NCBI RefSeq assembly: GCF_004337985.1
Contig: NC_043744.1
Coordinates: 4,156,127-4,220,126 of the forward strand
Origin: Pyricularia pennisetigena
Lineage: Eukaryota; Ascomycota; Sordariomycetes; Magnaporthales; Pyriculariaceae
DNA length: 64,000 nucleotides
Direction: 5' to 3'
Positions 46,209 to 58,972 of the stretch are shown one piece after another. The position numbers and the translations under genes were made by a program. Below the pieces are notes generated by a model. It was not told where the DNA came from. It ran no database searches and saw nothing but the letters and a program-made list of their open reading frames with translations. The first letter of the stretch is position 1. The number at the start of each line of letters is the position of its first letter.

Positions 46209-49200
46209 ATGACTGCTTCGATCGATACAGCCCCTTCAGTGGATTCTACTGTTGCAATGGCCGAATTAACATCGCCGTCTGCGACAGTCGCCGACGGCGT
46301 TGCTGCTCCCGCAACGGCAAACAGCGAGGAACCTGGTACGCAATGGCTTTTCCGCGCTGGTCTAAGTTGCTTTTGAGGATCCCTCCAGGCATGGCCATGC
46401 AATTGGTGCGCATAGCCCTTTGATCCAACCTGTCAACTAACATTGCGAAAAATGAATGTAGCAGCCTCGTCGATTACCGTCAACACCAAACAACCTGCCC
46501 CTGCAGCCTCTGCCAATTTCCCGCCTCCCAAGACTGATAAGCCTCGACCGCACGTCTGTACGACATGCTCAAGGTGCTTCGCTCGCCTCGAGCATCTCAA
46601 GCGCCACGAGCGCTCCCATACAAAGGAGAAACCGTTTGAGTGCCCCGAATGTGCTCGATGCTTTGCGAGAAGAGATCTCCTGCTGCGTCATCAGCAGAAA
46701 CTCCACCAGACCACCACTCCCGCCTCGCGGCCCCGCAATCGTCGTGAAAGTGCCAGCGGCGTTGTCGCCCCCGGGAGCAGAGCCCGCAAGAACAGCATTG
46801 CCAGCAGCACAGTTTCGGGGGTGGGAGGCCCTTCTACCATGCGCCCAAGGGCCAACACAATTAGTCATGTCGACGGCGCGCACATGTCCATGATTGCAGC
46901 TGCCAATGCGAATGTTGCCAGGGGACTGCCGCCAAACCACCACAGTCGGCACCCGAGCCTAGTGGGTCTGCCTCACCATGCCATGGAACACACCTACGCC
47001 AGTATGGCTGCTACCATGGGGCAGCGCGGGATGGCACACGGCCTGCCGAAGCTGGACACGCACGCCATGGCCGGATTCGATCCTTATGGTGGAGGCTTGA
47101 GAACAGCACCTCCCATCGCGGCTCCTGGATTCGGCGAGTTTGACTTTGAGAGCATTCAAATGTTTGGACAAGGCTCAACCATCAACCCAAATGCTCTTCA
47201 TTACAACGACTCTCCACCGTCCATGGCGATGGACCCAATGTCTCCATTTGGACATGGCATACCAGATATGAGCGGGAACCACCACCGCATGGATGACGCT
47301 GCGACGGAGTGGTTTGGCACATTCGATCACCAGTTATCTTTCAGCAACGCGAACGAGCACGCCGTGGACGGCTCCTCTCCATCCGCCATCAGCACCACAA
47401 GCCAGAGCGGACTGAGTGACATAATGCTCGATGGCTCGAACCAGCACCCTGTTGTAACCTCAGTGGCTGCAACAACCTTCTACCAGCCGGCAATTATGGG
47501 CCCTGCCCAGATGACCAACCCTTTTGGCTTGGAGCTGCATAACCCAGTGTTTACAGACATGCTCACTGGTGGCGTTTCGCCTCAACCTCCGACTCTACAG
47601 AAAAACGGTGCGGGCGAGCAGTACTTCTCGACACCGCCTCCCTCTCTCAACTCCCTGAGCCCGGCGCTCATGTCGGGCCTGGGTGGACAAAATATGAGCC
47701 ACGCACTTAACTTTGGTGCTGGACCCGAGACTCCGTCCTCGATGAATGGTATTACAAATAATCATGGAACCTCACCCGTCTCAACAATCACTGATTCCAC
47801 CAGAAACGCCATCCTAGGTGCCTTGTCCTGTGGGGCTTCGCAGCACTCGCTCCTCGGTGGAAGTCGGTATTCCTACGCCTCGAGCAAAGCCCCATCGGCC
47901 GCAGACCCCGAGAAGCTACCGAGCACCCAAGACCTCCAACGTTACGTCGCCGCGTACATCCGCTACTTTCACCCGCATCTACCTTTCCTCCATGTCCCGA
48001 CGCTTTCCTTCGAGTTCCCCAAGACAGCCGACGCCACCAGCGGCAGCCGGTCCGCCCAAGGTCAATTAGGTGGCCCTGGGTGTTTGCTGATGTCGATGGC
48101 GGCGATCGGTGCGCTCTACGAGACGGAACACGCACAGTCGGCAAGTCTGTTTGAGATGGCTAAAAAGATGATACAGTTATATCTTGACGAGAGGAGGAAG
48201 GCTACGGTTCGAAAAGCGGACTTCAGGAGGCTGCTACCTGAAGCGAATACTCAGTCGGCGGACTCGACGGTTGAAACTCCTCTGTGGCTCGTGCAGGCCA
48301 TGCTAATCAACGTGATTTACGGTTTCAACTGCGGTGACAAGCGGTCAGGCAACATTGCTTCCACTCACGTTGCCGCGCTGGTCAGTCTCGCCCAAGGCGC
48401 TGAGCTTCCCAAGCCTATCAGGGTGGAGCCCAGGAATAATGACACAAGAATGGAAGGCATCGAGGACGAGAGCGGGAAGACGGAAGACTTGGTGGAGTGG
48501 CTTACATGGAAGTCAATGGAGGAAAAGAAGAGGACACTGTATGTGATATTCATTCTGTCAAGCATGCTGGTGAATGCATACAACCACACGCCGGCCTTGA
48601 CCAACTCGGAGGTGCTACTTGACCTCCCATGCGACGAGGAGTTTTTTGCCGCCGAGACCGCAGCGGCCTTCAACGCAAAGGGTGGAGTTGCAGCCGCCAA
48701 CCACAACCGGATGAGGTTCCATGATGCTCTGGGAGAACTTTTGCAGGCTAAGGCGAGGCAGGAGCACCAGCAACAGCCGCCAGCCCATGAGGGCGGGCAT
48801 AGGCCGTTCGGTTCTACGCTCAACCCCGGGGAGCTCCCGCCGAGCCAATTGAAACCCAGTACGTTTGGTTGCCTAATTCTCATTGATGCACTACACAACT
48901 ACATTTGGGAAACCCGCCAACGCCACCACAACAAGGTGTGGACGAACGAGGATACGGAAAAAATGCACCGCCACATCGAGCCCGCGCTGAGGGCCTGGCA
49001 AGCCGCCTGGGCTAGCAATCCCCAACACAGCCTCGAGAGGCCTAATCCGTACGGGGCTGGCCCGTTATCCGCAGACGCCATCCCGCTCCTTGACCTGGCT
49101 TACGTCCGTCTCTTTGTCAACATGTCGAGGACCAAGGAAAAGTTTTGGGAGCGCGACTGGGAGGGTCTCGACAAAGAACTCTCTCGCGGCAGTGAAATTA

Positions 49201-49937
49201 TTCAACATGCTGAACACTCACCTGGCTCAAACTCCGAGTCTGCTGTCACGGAACAATCCGATATCTCGGGTGGCAGTTCTGGCTTCGTTGATTCGCCAAC
49301 AACACAGTCGTCATCTCCAGAGTTTGCCGGTGGCGCTCAGTTCTCATCAGCTGCCAATCCCAAGGGTCCGGTGCAGGGTCAGCAAGGTCTACAGCATGCA
49401 ACCTCGAGGCGGGAGAAACACCTGCGCAAGGCTGCCTTTTACGCGGCAGACTCGCTCTCCATGTCGGACAAGTTAGGGGTCACATTTGCCGACTTTACAA
49501 GTCGAGAGCTACCACTCCAGTCGGCAATGTGTGCGCTGGACTGTTCCCAAGTGTTGGCCGAGTGGGTAGCAACATTGCAGGACCGCGTTGGCCGGTACCT
49601 TGGCATTCTGGGCGAGGAAGAGGTCGACCTTGGGCAGGTTCCTGCCATAATGCTGCTCGAAGACGAAGATGTCAAGCTCCTGGGCAAAATCCAAGACGTT
49701 CTGAACGGGGCTGAGATCAAGATGAACCTGGAGGCTGCTGGCGGCAACCCCAACAGTGGCTTCCCGCTGCGAATGGGCGAGCAGGTCGGCTACGCGGCCA
49801 AGATCTTGCACGTCACCGCCTTCATGCTTAGTAAAGGCGGCGCGTGGCCTATTACCCACCTCATGGCCAACTGCCTCGACCAGCACGCCAACCACATGCG
49901 TGCTCGGGCGGAGAGGTCCATCGTAGCCTGCGATTAG
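46209..49937 (+). CDS. C2H2 zinc-finger and fungal_trans domain transcription factor (Adr1/AmdX-like)
   Basis: Exons 46209..46335 and 46462..49937 (branch CTAAC, tandem acceptor TAGCAG so the exact acceptor may be 46461 or 46464) give about 1200 residues. Two adjacent C2H2 fingers lie at residues about 74-118: [21 protein letters not shown], linker TKEKPF, then a second finger with [18 protein letters not shown]. Fingers of this [20 protein letters not shown] type are those of Adr1, Klf1 and AmdX. A long Ser/Pro/Met/His-rich region follows. From about 533 there is a helical fungal_trans region ([23 protein letters not shown]) extending through most of the C-terminal half. It should be a nuclear DNA-binding regulator, perhaps of carbon or nitrogen use by analogy. 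The gene-free 14.7 kb upstream may include its control region. Confidence 0.9.
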
Positions 49938-52226
49938 GCCTTGCAGCCCATCTGGACATCTAACTGGACGCAAAGAATGCTCGATCCTGCGGGGTTCTTT
50001 TGAGAATTATATTTTCTGCCTTCACTATGCGAGCTGCATTCTTCAGTTGCAAAAATTTATTTGCACGCTCTTATCAGAGACAGCTAGCCGAAGTTGCAGC
50101 ATATTTCCTGTTCCTGATGATTGTTTTGCATGCGTCACTCGCTTGTCACGAACCACGACCGCTTTTTCTTTTCCTTTTATGAGTTCAACGATACCCAGAG
50201 TTATTGACGATTCCTGGTGGCTTCTCCGAGTTCTTGGTCCTCGAGTTTTCCTTTGCCAAATTTTCCTTGTTCATCACTCCATTGATCTCTGCTCCCTGTG
50301 GCTTATCTCAATGTACAAAAACCACAATATTTTCCCCGGAGGTATTTACGCAGATTACGACACGAATTTTCCCCGCTGTGTTTTTTTGTTTTGTTTGCAA
50401 GTATTTACGTTACTCTTCTCTCCAGCTTGAACTTTCAAGCCATATTATCAATGGAGTCGTATGGCCACGTGGTATGGTTTGTTCTTTACTCTTGTGGTCT
50501 CGGTCGAAACAAACTTTACAATGTTACCAGGACCGGCGTTTATGATCAAAGTTATGGGCGGAAAACTCCTGAGTTCAAAAGCCTAATTTCCTTTCTTGCT
50601 TTTTGTCCTTTTCTTTTCTTTTCTTTTATGGAACCATGCTTCTTTCCTATCTTTCCATCGACGACCGCCTTCCTAAGATCAGAATGTCGGTTTAGCTTTC
50701 CATGTTGAGGATACATGTTGGATAATGTCCTGAAACAAATGAGAACTGATACTTTACATATTGAGCTATACACACACATGATTTTGGTGGTTTTGCTGCA
50801 ATGGATAACTGCAATTGGCGGCTGTGAAACCATTTTTTACAGGCTTTGTAAAAAAAAAGAAAGAATAAAAAAAGAATAAAAAAGGCAATTGAGTTTGGCG
50901 TTTTAACGGTGATGTGCGCGTTCTTTGAAACTTCTCTTTCTCTCCCTTGGCTTGCTTGGTCTTCGCTTGGGTGGTTTGCATCACACAGTCATGGGCGGAA
51001 TGGAACTATGCCAACGCCACGGCGTTTTGGTGCCGGGTACGTATGCCGCTTCCTCTGGTGAACCGGCTCGGAAGCGACTAAAAGTTTACAGGCGAGTTGG
51101 TAAGGAGTATTTTCGTGGTTGGATAGGACATTGAAATGAAATTTAGGGTACCCATGCAATTGGTTAGTTCGCTTCCGTGGCTCCGCTTCTTTTGTTATCA
51201 CTTGCTCCAAAGGGAAGCTGGAGAGAATTGCCAAGACCCCTAGTTGCAATTCAATCTTTTACTCTTCTCTGTGCTCCTGTTTTTGCTGCACTTGTTTTGT
51301 ACCCCACTCCAGGGCCCCCATGTCTGAAAGTGAGTCCTTTCTCCAACAGTTGCTATGAATTGAACCTTTCCCCGCTCCGGATTGGAGAATTGCAAGTGTC
51401 TTGGCAGCTTTGCGGGACGGACTGTGGTCTGGTTCGGGGAAAACCGAACGTGCCTTTTTACCACCTGCCTTGAAGGGCGAAAGCTGAGTGGGCGGTGGCT
51501 AGGGGACAAGAAAACCCCCCAATGCGCTATCAAAGAAAATTCGCCTCCACACCTGGTGCAGTAGGTACAAGTCGTCGTCCGTCTCAACGCCTCCCGTTCA
51601 TCGGCCGAGGAAAAACTTCTGGAAGAAAAGAAAAGGAGAAAAAAAAAGGGAAAAAAAGCAATGTTGCAGTTCGATTGGGTGGGAGAAAGAAGGGGGGAAG
51701 CTTGCTTGGACCGCTTGGCTTTCTGCAGGGCACTGAGTCTATATTGCCTGCCATTGCTGCCGGCGGCCGGCTTGGATGCAGACAGCAGCCCATTCTCCGC
51801 AATACCACCCCCCGGGACCCCGCCATCGAATAAGGAACGAGTGATAAGTTGGATGTGTGGGCTTCCTTCTTCTTCTTTCTCCCTTTGGATCTCGGGCGAT
51901 GATGGTATGACCCGCCCGCCTTGCGCAATCAATTCGTGGGCAGGGATTTGTTATTCTTCAACGGGGGGCAAAAGAAAGATAGAGTTGCGCAGATATCTCG
52001 CATAAATTGGCTCGGGTCCGCGTTCTCTCGGGCCTTCTCAAGTCCCTCTTCTTTCCCTTCACCGCGACCACCAGGCTCAAGACCGTCCTGCCATCTTGTC
52101 GAGTCCTTCTGTGTTTCCCCTTGAAGCGCCATTCACTTGCGTGCTTCCAATAGATACAATTATTGTATCTATTATATCAACATTCCTTTTTCTTCAAAAC
52201 TTGGGAACTAAGACATCCGTCAAAAG
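49938..52226. other. Intergenic, 2.3 kb
   Basis: No supported gene. 3' side of the C2H2 regulator, A/T tracts at about 50848-50885 and purine-rich sequence at 51619-51660. The last 200 bp before 52227 are pyrimidine-rich and AT-rich, consistent with the M28 promoter and leader. Confidence 0.5.
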
Positions 52227-53522
52227 ATGAAGATTTCGGCCCTTCTCGCCACTGCGCTTCTTGCGCTCGGCGGCTTTGCCAATGACCCGCTGACGGAGGA
52301 CAAGGTCGAGGCGGACATCACGACCCGGGAGCTACAGAACAACCTGTGGCACCTGAACAAGATTGCTCGCGACAATGGTGGAAACCGCGCCTTTGGTCTG
52401 CCTGGCTACGCTGCCTCCAGCGACTACGTCATGGAGCGCGCGCAGACTCGGTTCTACAAGCAGATGGACACTTACAAGCAGGTGAGCTTTTTTTCCTTTC
52501 TTTTCTTTTTTTCTTCTTTTTGAACAGGGCCGCTAACTGGCAAACAACAACAATAGTACTTCAACCACACGTTCGAGCAGACCCGCGAGATCAAGCTGAC
52601 GGGCCCTGACGGCGCCGACGTCTACGTCCTGACCCTGCTCTACAACCACCCCACCCCTGCCGGCGGTATCACTGCGGAGCTGATCGACACCCCCGTCAAC
52701 GACGCCACCGGCTCGGGCTGCCTCGAGTCCGACTGGACCGGCATCGACGCCACTGGCAAGATTGCCCTCGTGAAGCGCGGAACCTGTGCCATCTCTAACA
52801 AGCTCAAGCTCGCCAAGGCCCACGGTGCCCTCGCTGTTGTGCTTTACAACCAGACCCCCGGCACACCTGTGTCCTCGGCTACTCTCGGGTTAGTTCTTTT
52901 TTTTTTTCTTTTTTTTTTTTTTTTCTCTTGTTGTCTCGGTCTCTCTCACTAGACTAGACCTGGTTGCTAACATTATGGCGACATTTGACAGTGCTGAGAA
53001 CATTGGCCTGCTTGTGCCGGTTGCCACGACGAGCTTGGAGGTTGGAACCGCGTGGAAAGCGCGCCTCGCTGCTGGCGAGTCCCTGACCGTTACAGTCCTG
53101 GTCGATTCCATCTTTGAGACCCGCGAGACGTGGAACATCATCTCGGAGACCAAGGAAGGAGTATGTACATAGTGACGCCCTTGACAAGCCCTGTGGCTGG
53201 ATTTTCTAGCATCCCTACTAACTTCTGTTACCCTACCCGTCTCAGGACCCCAACAACGTCGTTGTTCTCGGCGCCCATCTCGACTCGGTCCAGGCCGGCC
53301 CCGGTGTCAACGACGACGGCTCCGGAACCACCGCTCTGCTCGAGATCATGGGTTCGGTCAAGAAGTACAGCGGCTTCAAGAACAAGCTTCGTTTCATCTG
53401 GTGGGGCGCTGAGGAGGCTGGTCTTATCGGCTCCAACTTCTACACCTCCCCTGCGCAGATGAGCGAGGAGGAGGCCGACAAGATCCGCTTCTACGCCAAC
53501 TTTGACATGGTATGTTGAACCA

Positions 53523-53553
<31 letters not shown>

Positions 53554-54107
53554 GCCCTCCAGAGAGGGAGGGCCCTTTGATCAAGAGAGATCAAGAGATT
53601 CACAAAAAAAGGCCCGACTGACACGAAACCTTTCTCACGCAGATCGGCTCCCCCTTCCCCGAGTTCGTCGTCTACCAGGACCCCGACTTCCTCGAGGGCA
53701 GCGCCGTCGGCTCGCAGTACATAGCCGACTACCTGACGGCCAACGGCAAGAATGCGACGTTTGAGTCCTTCGAGACCAACAGCGACTACTACGGCTTCCT
53801 GCAGCGCGGCATCGCCGCCACCGGCCTCTTCACCGGCGCCGGCGCCCCGACCGACCCCTGCTACCACCTGGCCTGCGACAACCTCGAGAACATCAACTGG
53901 GACGCCCTGACCGTCAACGCCAAGGCCGCCGGTCGCCTGGCCGCCCGCCTGGCCCTCAGCCTCGACGGCGTCCCGCCCCGCAAGAAGTCGAGCCCGGCCA
54001 AGAGGGACGCCAGGGCCATTAGGAGGGAGTTCCAGCGCTGGGCTGCCGTCGAGGAGCACGCCTCGCACGCCAAGTCTTGCTCGCACAAGTCGGACAACAG
54101 GATTTAA
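52227..54107 (+). CDS. Secreted M28 aminopeptidase with PA domain
   Basis: Five exons, 52227..52481, 52557..52888, 52992..53160, 53246..53509 and 53643..54107, join in frame to 494 residues. It begins with a signal peptide (MKISALLATALLALGGFA). A protease-associated (PA) insert lies at about 130-230 (ALVKRGTCAISNKLKLAKAHGA). The M28 zinc ligands can be placed: H263 (GAHLDS), D275 (NDDGSG), E308/E309 (WWGAEEAG), D339 (NFDM) and H415 (DPCYHLACD). This is the architecture of fungal vacuolar-type or secreted leucine/Y-like aminopeptidases (Lap2/Ape3 group), which trim N-terminal residues from peptides. The C-terminal tail after about residue 445 is basic and carries a KRD site. Introns 1, 2 and 4 contain long sense-strand T tracts. 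Confidence 0.93.
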
Positions 54108-54779
54108 GAGAACTTTTGTCTCTTTTCTTTCTGTGTTGTGAGTGTGTTTATGGGCGAGGGCGGGCTGCATTTTTGGGCGAAGGCGGCGTTGTGTATAAAG
54201 AACTCGGTTAGCGTGCATGTAGAGGCGATGAGATTAATGATGATGACCGTTGGAAGCCCATGTTATGGCATGTGTGTTGTTCTTTCTGCTCAGTCGCGTG
54301 ACTTGCGAGTAAATATCCATCCGATCAAATCAATCGAGAATACGCTGCAAGTATTCTCGATCAAAGAACTGTTGCACTTTCGTATGTTTCATATTCGGAG
54401 GTTTTGAGCCCAAATACTTTGATAGGAAGCCATTGACATTCATCTCGAGCCTTTTCCCTTTTCACCTCCCTCTTTGGGTATTTATTTGCCTACCTTCTTA
54501 CCTTTTTGCCTTTCCATTTACATTAATATTTGGCCGCATTTTGATCAACATTGAAATTTATTATTATTGTCTCTAGTCCGGGTTTGAGAATTACCAACTT
54601 GGACAAACAGCGCAGTGCATTTTCTACTCTGCGGCCGCAAGCCTATGCTTGAACGCACGCCAATCTTGTACGAGCCAGATTTCGTCTCTCGAGTGGGCAA
54701 AGCTGGAAAGCACAACAAGGTAGCATGAAATAATCGCACTCAAAATACCGGCAAGAAGAGGCTACCCCCAGCGCCGATC
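54108..54779. other. Intergenic between convergent genes, 0.7 kb
   Basis: 3' regions of the M28 gene (+) and the GPI-like gene (-). No ORF supported. Confidence 0.5.
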
Positions 54780-55184
54780 TCAAACCACCATCGCAGCCGC
54801 TCCGCCGAGCACCACCGCCGCGCCGAGGATGGCAGCGACATGCTGCGTCGGATGCGGAGCACCGCGTCCCGACGATGAGGACGTCGTGGACGGGGCGCCG
54901 GCGTCCCTGCTCGGCGGGATGTAGTCCGTCGGGGCAGCCGTGACGGTGACCCTCGCGGGGGTGACACTGGGCGCGGTGGGGAACTGAGTCACGGAGCTTA
55001 TGGGACTGACCGTCACGGTTGTGCCCCCGGGGCTGACTGATGTGTACACGATGCCCGTGATGCCATAGCTCCCCGTGCATCTTGCAAGAGAGGCTTCCGG
55101 GGTTGATGTACATTCGCCCGTGAAGAAGCTGTGAGGGGGCGTTCGTTGTCCCGTTGTCAGATAAACGGTTCGATTGAAGAGGAG

Positions 55185-55215
<31 letters not shown>

Positions 55216-55637
55216 GATAAGGGTATTTCTTTCCCCCTTCCAACTTACTAACTCATTGTAGTCCCGGTCCAGGTCATCGTCTTGTCCTTCGTTGCGTAAG
55301 CCCCGCCTATATAATGACTGTACGCCATGTTGAGCACCGTCGCCCCCTCGCCCGAGTACTTGAGCCCCAGGCTGGCCCACCAGTTGAAATCATCAAAGTC
55401 GGTGCGGTTATGCCCTATATAGAAGGTGTTGATGGGGAGGCTCCTCAAACTCCAGCGGGTGGTGCCGTCATATGGCCAGTCGACCCTGGCCCTGACCTCG
55501 TCGGGATAGCGGCTGTCGGGGATGCGCTCGGGAAGCCAGATGTCCGTCACGGTAGGGACCGCTGTCGGCACGACTACCTCGGCGACAGTGTTTGTAACGC
55601 TCAAAAGCCTGATGGGATTTTGTGCGTTTTGCTCCAT
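54780..55637 (-). CDS. Hypothetical protein with GPI-anchor-like C-terminus
   Basis: Exons 55637..55249 and 55128..54780 (donor GTAAGT after TA, acceptor CAG, phase 2) give 245 residues. I do not recognise a named family. The first part contains IWLPERIPDSRYPDEVRARV and aromatic stretches with an NRT sequon. The second holds three cysteines (GECTSTPE..., ARCTGSYG), a Val/Thr/Ser/Pro-rich stalk, then a hydrophobic tail HVAAILGAAVVLGGAAAMVV that ends the protein, as in GPI-anchored wall proteins. However, the only in-frame ATG gives MEQNAQNPIRLL with no signal peptide. Either a first exon is missed (a possible acceptor ATCAG lies just after NPI) or the gene has lost its leader. The intron carries a sense-strand T/C tract. 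Confidence 0.6.
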
Positions 55638-57127
55638 TTTGTCTCCTTTTTTTTCTCTCTCTCTTTTCCTTGTGTTCAACAAGAGGAGGCAATCGGACAA
55701 AAACAACCACTTTATGCTAAACCGGGATAGGATTTTGCCCAAAAGTTTCGAGAGCAATGAATTTTTTTTTTTTTTCCGATTATCATCAAGGAGCCATATA
55801 AAAAGGAGATCTCCATCTCCATTTATACACCTTACCAGCAACTAGAAAAGTGCTGTGCCTCGCCCATGCAGGATGAATTTCAGCCTAACCCTCTCGAGCA
55901 ATTCCAGTAAGGCCAGGTAGATAAGGGCCCCGCAACGAAGCAGCTCGTCACAAGTAAGCACTAGAGAGAAGGCGCAACGTTCATGGATTAGCTGGGTGGG
56001 CTGTGCGAGCAAAGTGTATTGGATAAGGGATGCTTGGTGACCGAGGCGAGCCTTGGCTATCCATATCTGTCTGTGTTGGGGATGCAGAAGTTTTCAGCCT
56101 CACTTCATTGGTTAAACTGGAACCTCGGCTGGATGGGAAGTTTAGCATGGATTTTTTTTGTTTAAACAAAGAGGGTGGGAAATACATACATTTAAAGTCA
56201 TCCGACAACATAGTCTCCATTCGAATGATTTGGATATCGTAGGCAGATATGTGCCGCACCACTTCTGCTTCGTTGACGCCTTCCGAGGCAACGACGGGGT
56301 CGCGTTCAGAAATATCTTTAATTTTTTTATACCTGTTCGCGACCACAGGTGGCCACTGGATGCTTCGTATCGGCAGGCTAATACAAAAGACGCCATGTGT
56401 AAACAGACTTGTAATGTCAGCTTTATGGCGCAAGACTGGGAAACCCAAGACGCATACAACAAATATATGGGGGGGGGGGGGGGTTCGTCAAAGACAAGCA
56501 TTTGTCTAGTAATCAAGTCTATATTGAATACGGATACAAGAAATGCTACGCCCGTAGTGCTTGGGCTCGCTTCACTCACTACGTGCTCCTGAGCTCTGCT
56601 GAACCATATATTTCAAAAACTTTTAGCGACTTGGAGACCTAACAAAGCGGTTAGTACAGAATAAACTCGGTAAGGAGAGTGGGATCCAACATGCTATACT
56701 TCCCATATCTACCCTCCAAGATATCCGATTGCGCAGTCACCGAATTGCAATCCTCAACCAACCTTGGTATGTTGTGCGATGTCAACCACGCTCACATCTT
56801 TGTTTCGTAATAACACACTTCGCGAAGGGCAGCCTGTAACAAGAGTTTTGGACAGGGTGAACTAGCTGCCCACTTTACGGCGTTGGCAAGTCGATATATC
56901 CATCCGTAAAGGGGACATGATGCCAACTTCACAGTCAACATTTACATGCATGGTTGACCTAGGACACAGACGGACAAAGGCAGGCAAGAAATATGATGTC
57001 AAAAAAAAAGAAACATCACTAAATCAAGATAATCCCATATGTATTGCGATCTTTTCCCCCCATAAGTCTCATTCATATATAAAGGATGCACCCACCCATA
57101 TAACAACTCCTATTGCAACGCGTCTAA
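55638..57127. other. Intergenic, 1.5 kb
   Basis: No supported gene; contains a T run near 55761-55774 and a G run of about 14 at 56469-56482. The minus-strand frame at 56142-56579 has no features. Confidence 0.5.
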
Positions 57128-58972
57128 TTAGATAGTATAGCGGAAGAAACTTGCCATATCGCCCTTGGTCCTTTCCGCAACCCTCTCGTCTTCTGTGTAC
57201 TCGGACGGAGGCTTGTAGGTCTTGTCGCGGCGCGCGTTTTCGTGGCGCAGGTACAGGTGCATCAGGATCGACAGCACCAGGGACATGGCGTGGAGACCAA
57301 GCAGGGCGCTGTGGCCAGAGATGTAGCGGGGTGCGTCCTTCTTGAGGTAGAGGTAGGCCGAGACGGTGCCGCCGAGGTTGCCGAAGCCGACGTGCATGGC
57401 GATGCCGACACCGCGCTTGAGCGAGCCGCCGATGTTGTTGCCGTTCCACGCAACTCCCTGCGGCACGTTGGGGTAGATGCCCGACGCCAGGAGGAAGCAG
57501 CCGGCGTACTTGACTGCGTTGGAGTCGCTGACGATGAGCATCACGAGACCGGCCATGCTGCAGGTAACGGACGGATTTTGTTAGTGAAAATTCGATTTGT
57601 ATGCAAATAGTATCTCCAGGTACAAAGATAGAAGAGAACAAAAAGAGATAAAAAAAAAAAAAAAAAAAACTTACGCCATCATCTCAAAGAAGATCATGAA
57701 CAGACCACGCTGTCCCAGGCGATCCGCAAGCCAACCGGCCGTAATACAGAAGAAACAGGCCACAATGTAGGGCGGCACAGTCATGAGCTGAGCGAGCTTG
57801 GGATCCGTGTAGCCGAGGCCGCTGACGATGGTGGGCAGGAACAGCGAGTACGAGTACAGGCCGGTGTAGATGCCGTTGGTGATGAGCATGTGGACCCAGA
57901 TCTTCCAGTCCTTGAGGGCGTCCCAGAAGTAGCGCATATCCCACTCGTCCGCCAGCGAGGAGCGGTCGAGCTTGAGACGGTTCACGACCTCAGCTTTCTC
58001 TACGGGCGACAGGAACTTGGCCGTGTCAGGGTAGTCGTACATGGCCTTGTAGGCGATCAAGGCTGCCAGGTAAAGAGAGCATATTTAGCCAAAATGTCTA
58101 TATATATAAGACATCACTTGGCGGCTGTCCCCATGTGGGAAGCGCCAAATGGCTGAGTATATACGAGGGAAACTTACCGACAACAAGCGTCAGGAGACCC
58201 TCAAGGATGAAGATCCACTGCCAACCAGAAAGGTTGCCGACACCGCGCATTTCAAGGATGCCACGGGCCAAGAGACCGCCGAAAGCACCAGCAGCCGTAG
58301 CAGCAGAGAAGAAGATGGCCATGCGAAGACCACATTCGTGGCGGCGATACCACATGGTAATGCTGCAAACCATGTCTCAGGTCAGTAAACGTATAGCGCC
58401 TATGCAGTCTGTCGTGCGGCCGCGACTTACTAGTACGTGATGCCTGGGAACAAACCACCCTCGGCAATCCCTAGAGCGGCACGGCACACCATCAAGCCAG
58501 CATAGCTGTGAACAATGCCCATCAACGTTGTGCAGACGGCCCAAACAACCATGATGGACGGGATCCAGATCGATGGCCTCCATTTCTTCATGGCCATGTT
58601 GGAGGGCACCTCGGCGGCGACGTAGAAGGGGAAGAAGATGGCCAATGCATCATTGTACTGGAGGTTGGAGAGGCCGACATCCTTCTCGAGCGTCTCTAGA
58701 CGCGCGTTTCCAATGTTGGTACGGTCGAGGAAGGAGAGCAGGTACAAGCAGGCCAGGAAGGGGATCAAATGCCAGTCGATGCGGCGGACCAGCTTCTTGG
58801 TGGCAGCGGCGTCGAACCCAGGGCTCTCCAGATCATCGTTCCTGTAATCAACATGGCCGTCGTGGGGCTTCTCGAGGGTGGCATCCTTCTCTGCGTGCAC
58901 GCTTGGGCTGGAGCTGGGAACGGGCTTGGTGTCCCTGGACTCTTGGTCCGAATGCTCGGTGGCGTTGCCCAT
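57128..58972 (-). CDS. MFS permease, anion:cation symporter (Dal5/Tna1-like) family
   Basis: Four exons, 58972..58431, 58362..58178, 58062..57675 and 57557..57128, give 514 residues. A cytosolic N-terminus of about 65 charged residues precedes twelve predicted membrane helices in two halves. Family marks are visible: LVRRIDWHLIPFLACLYLLSF then LDRTNIGNA before helix 2, AEVPSNM, a CRAALGIAEGGLFPGITY block, and ITMWYRR after it. This is the allantoate/nicotinate/vitamin permease (ACS) family, proton symporters for small organic anions at the plasma membrane; the substrate cannot be read from sequence. The start at 58972 fits the first ATG giving MGNATEHSD. Intron 3 begins GTAAG then about 20 T. 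No metabolic partner gene is adjacent. Confidence 0.92.

Noticed and set aside
53424..54218. 264-codon minus-strand frame
   Set aside because: Antisense of M28 exon 5 and the poly(T) intron; it reads through the intron homopolymer as polyLys.
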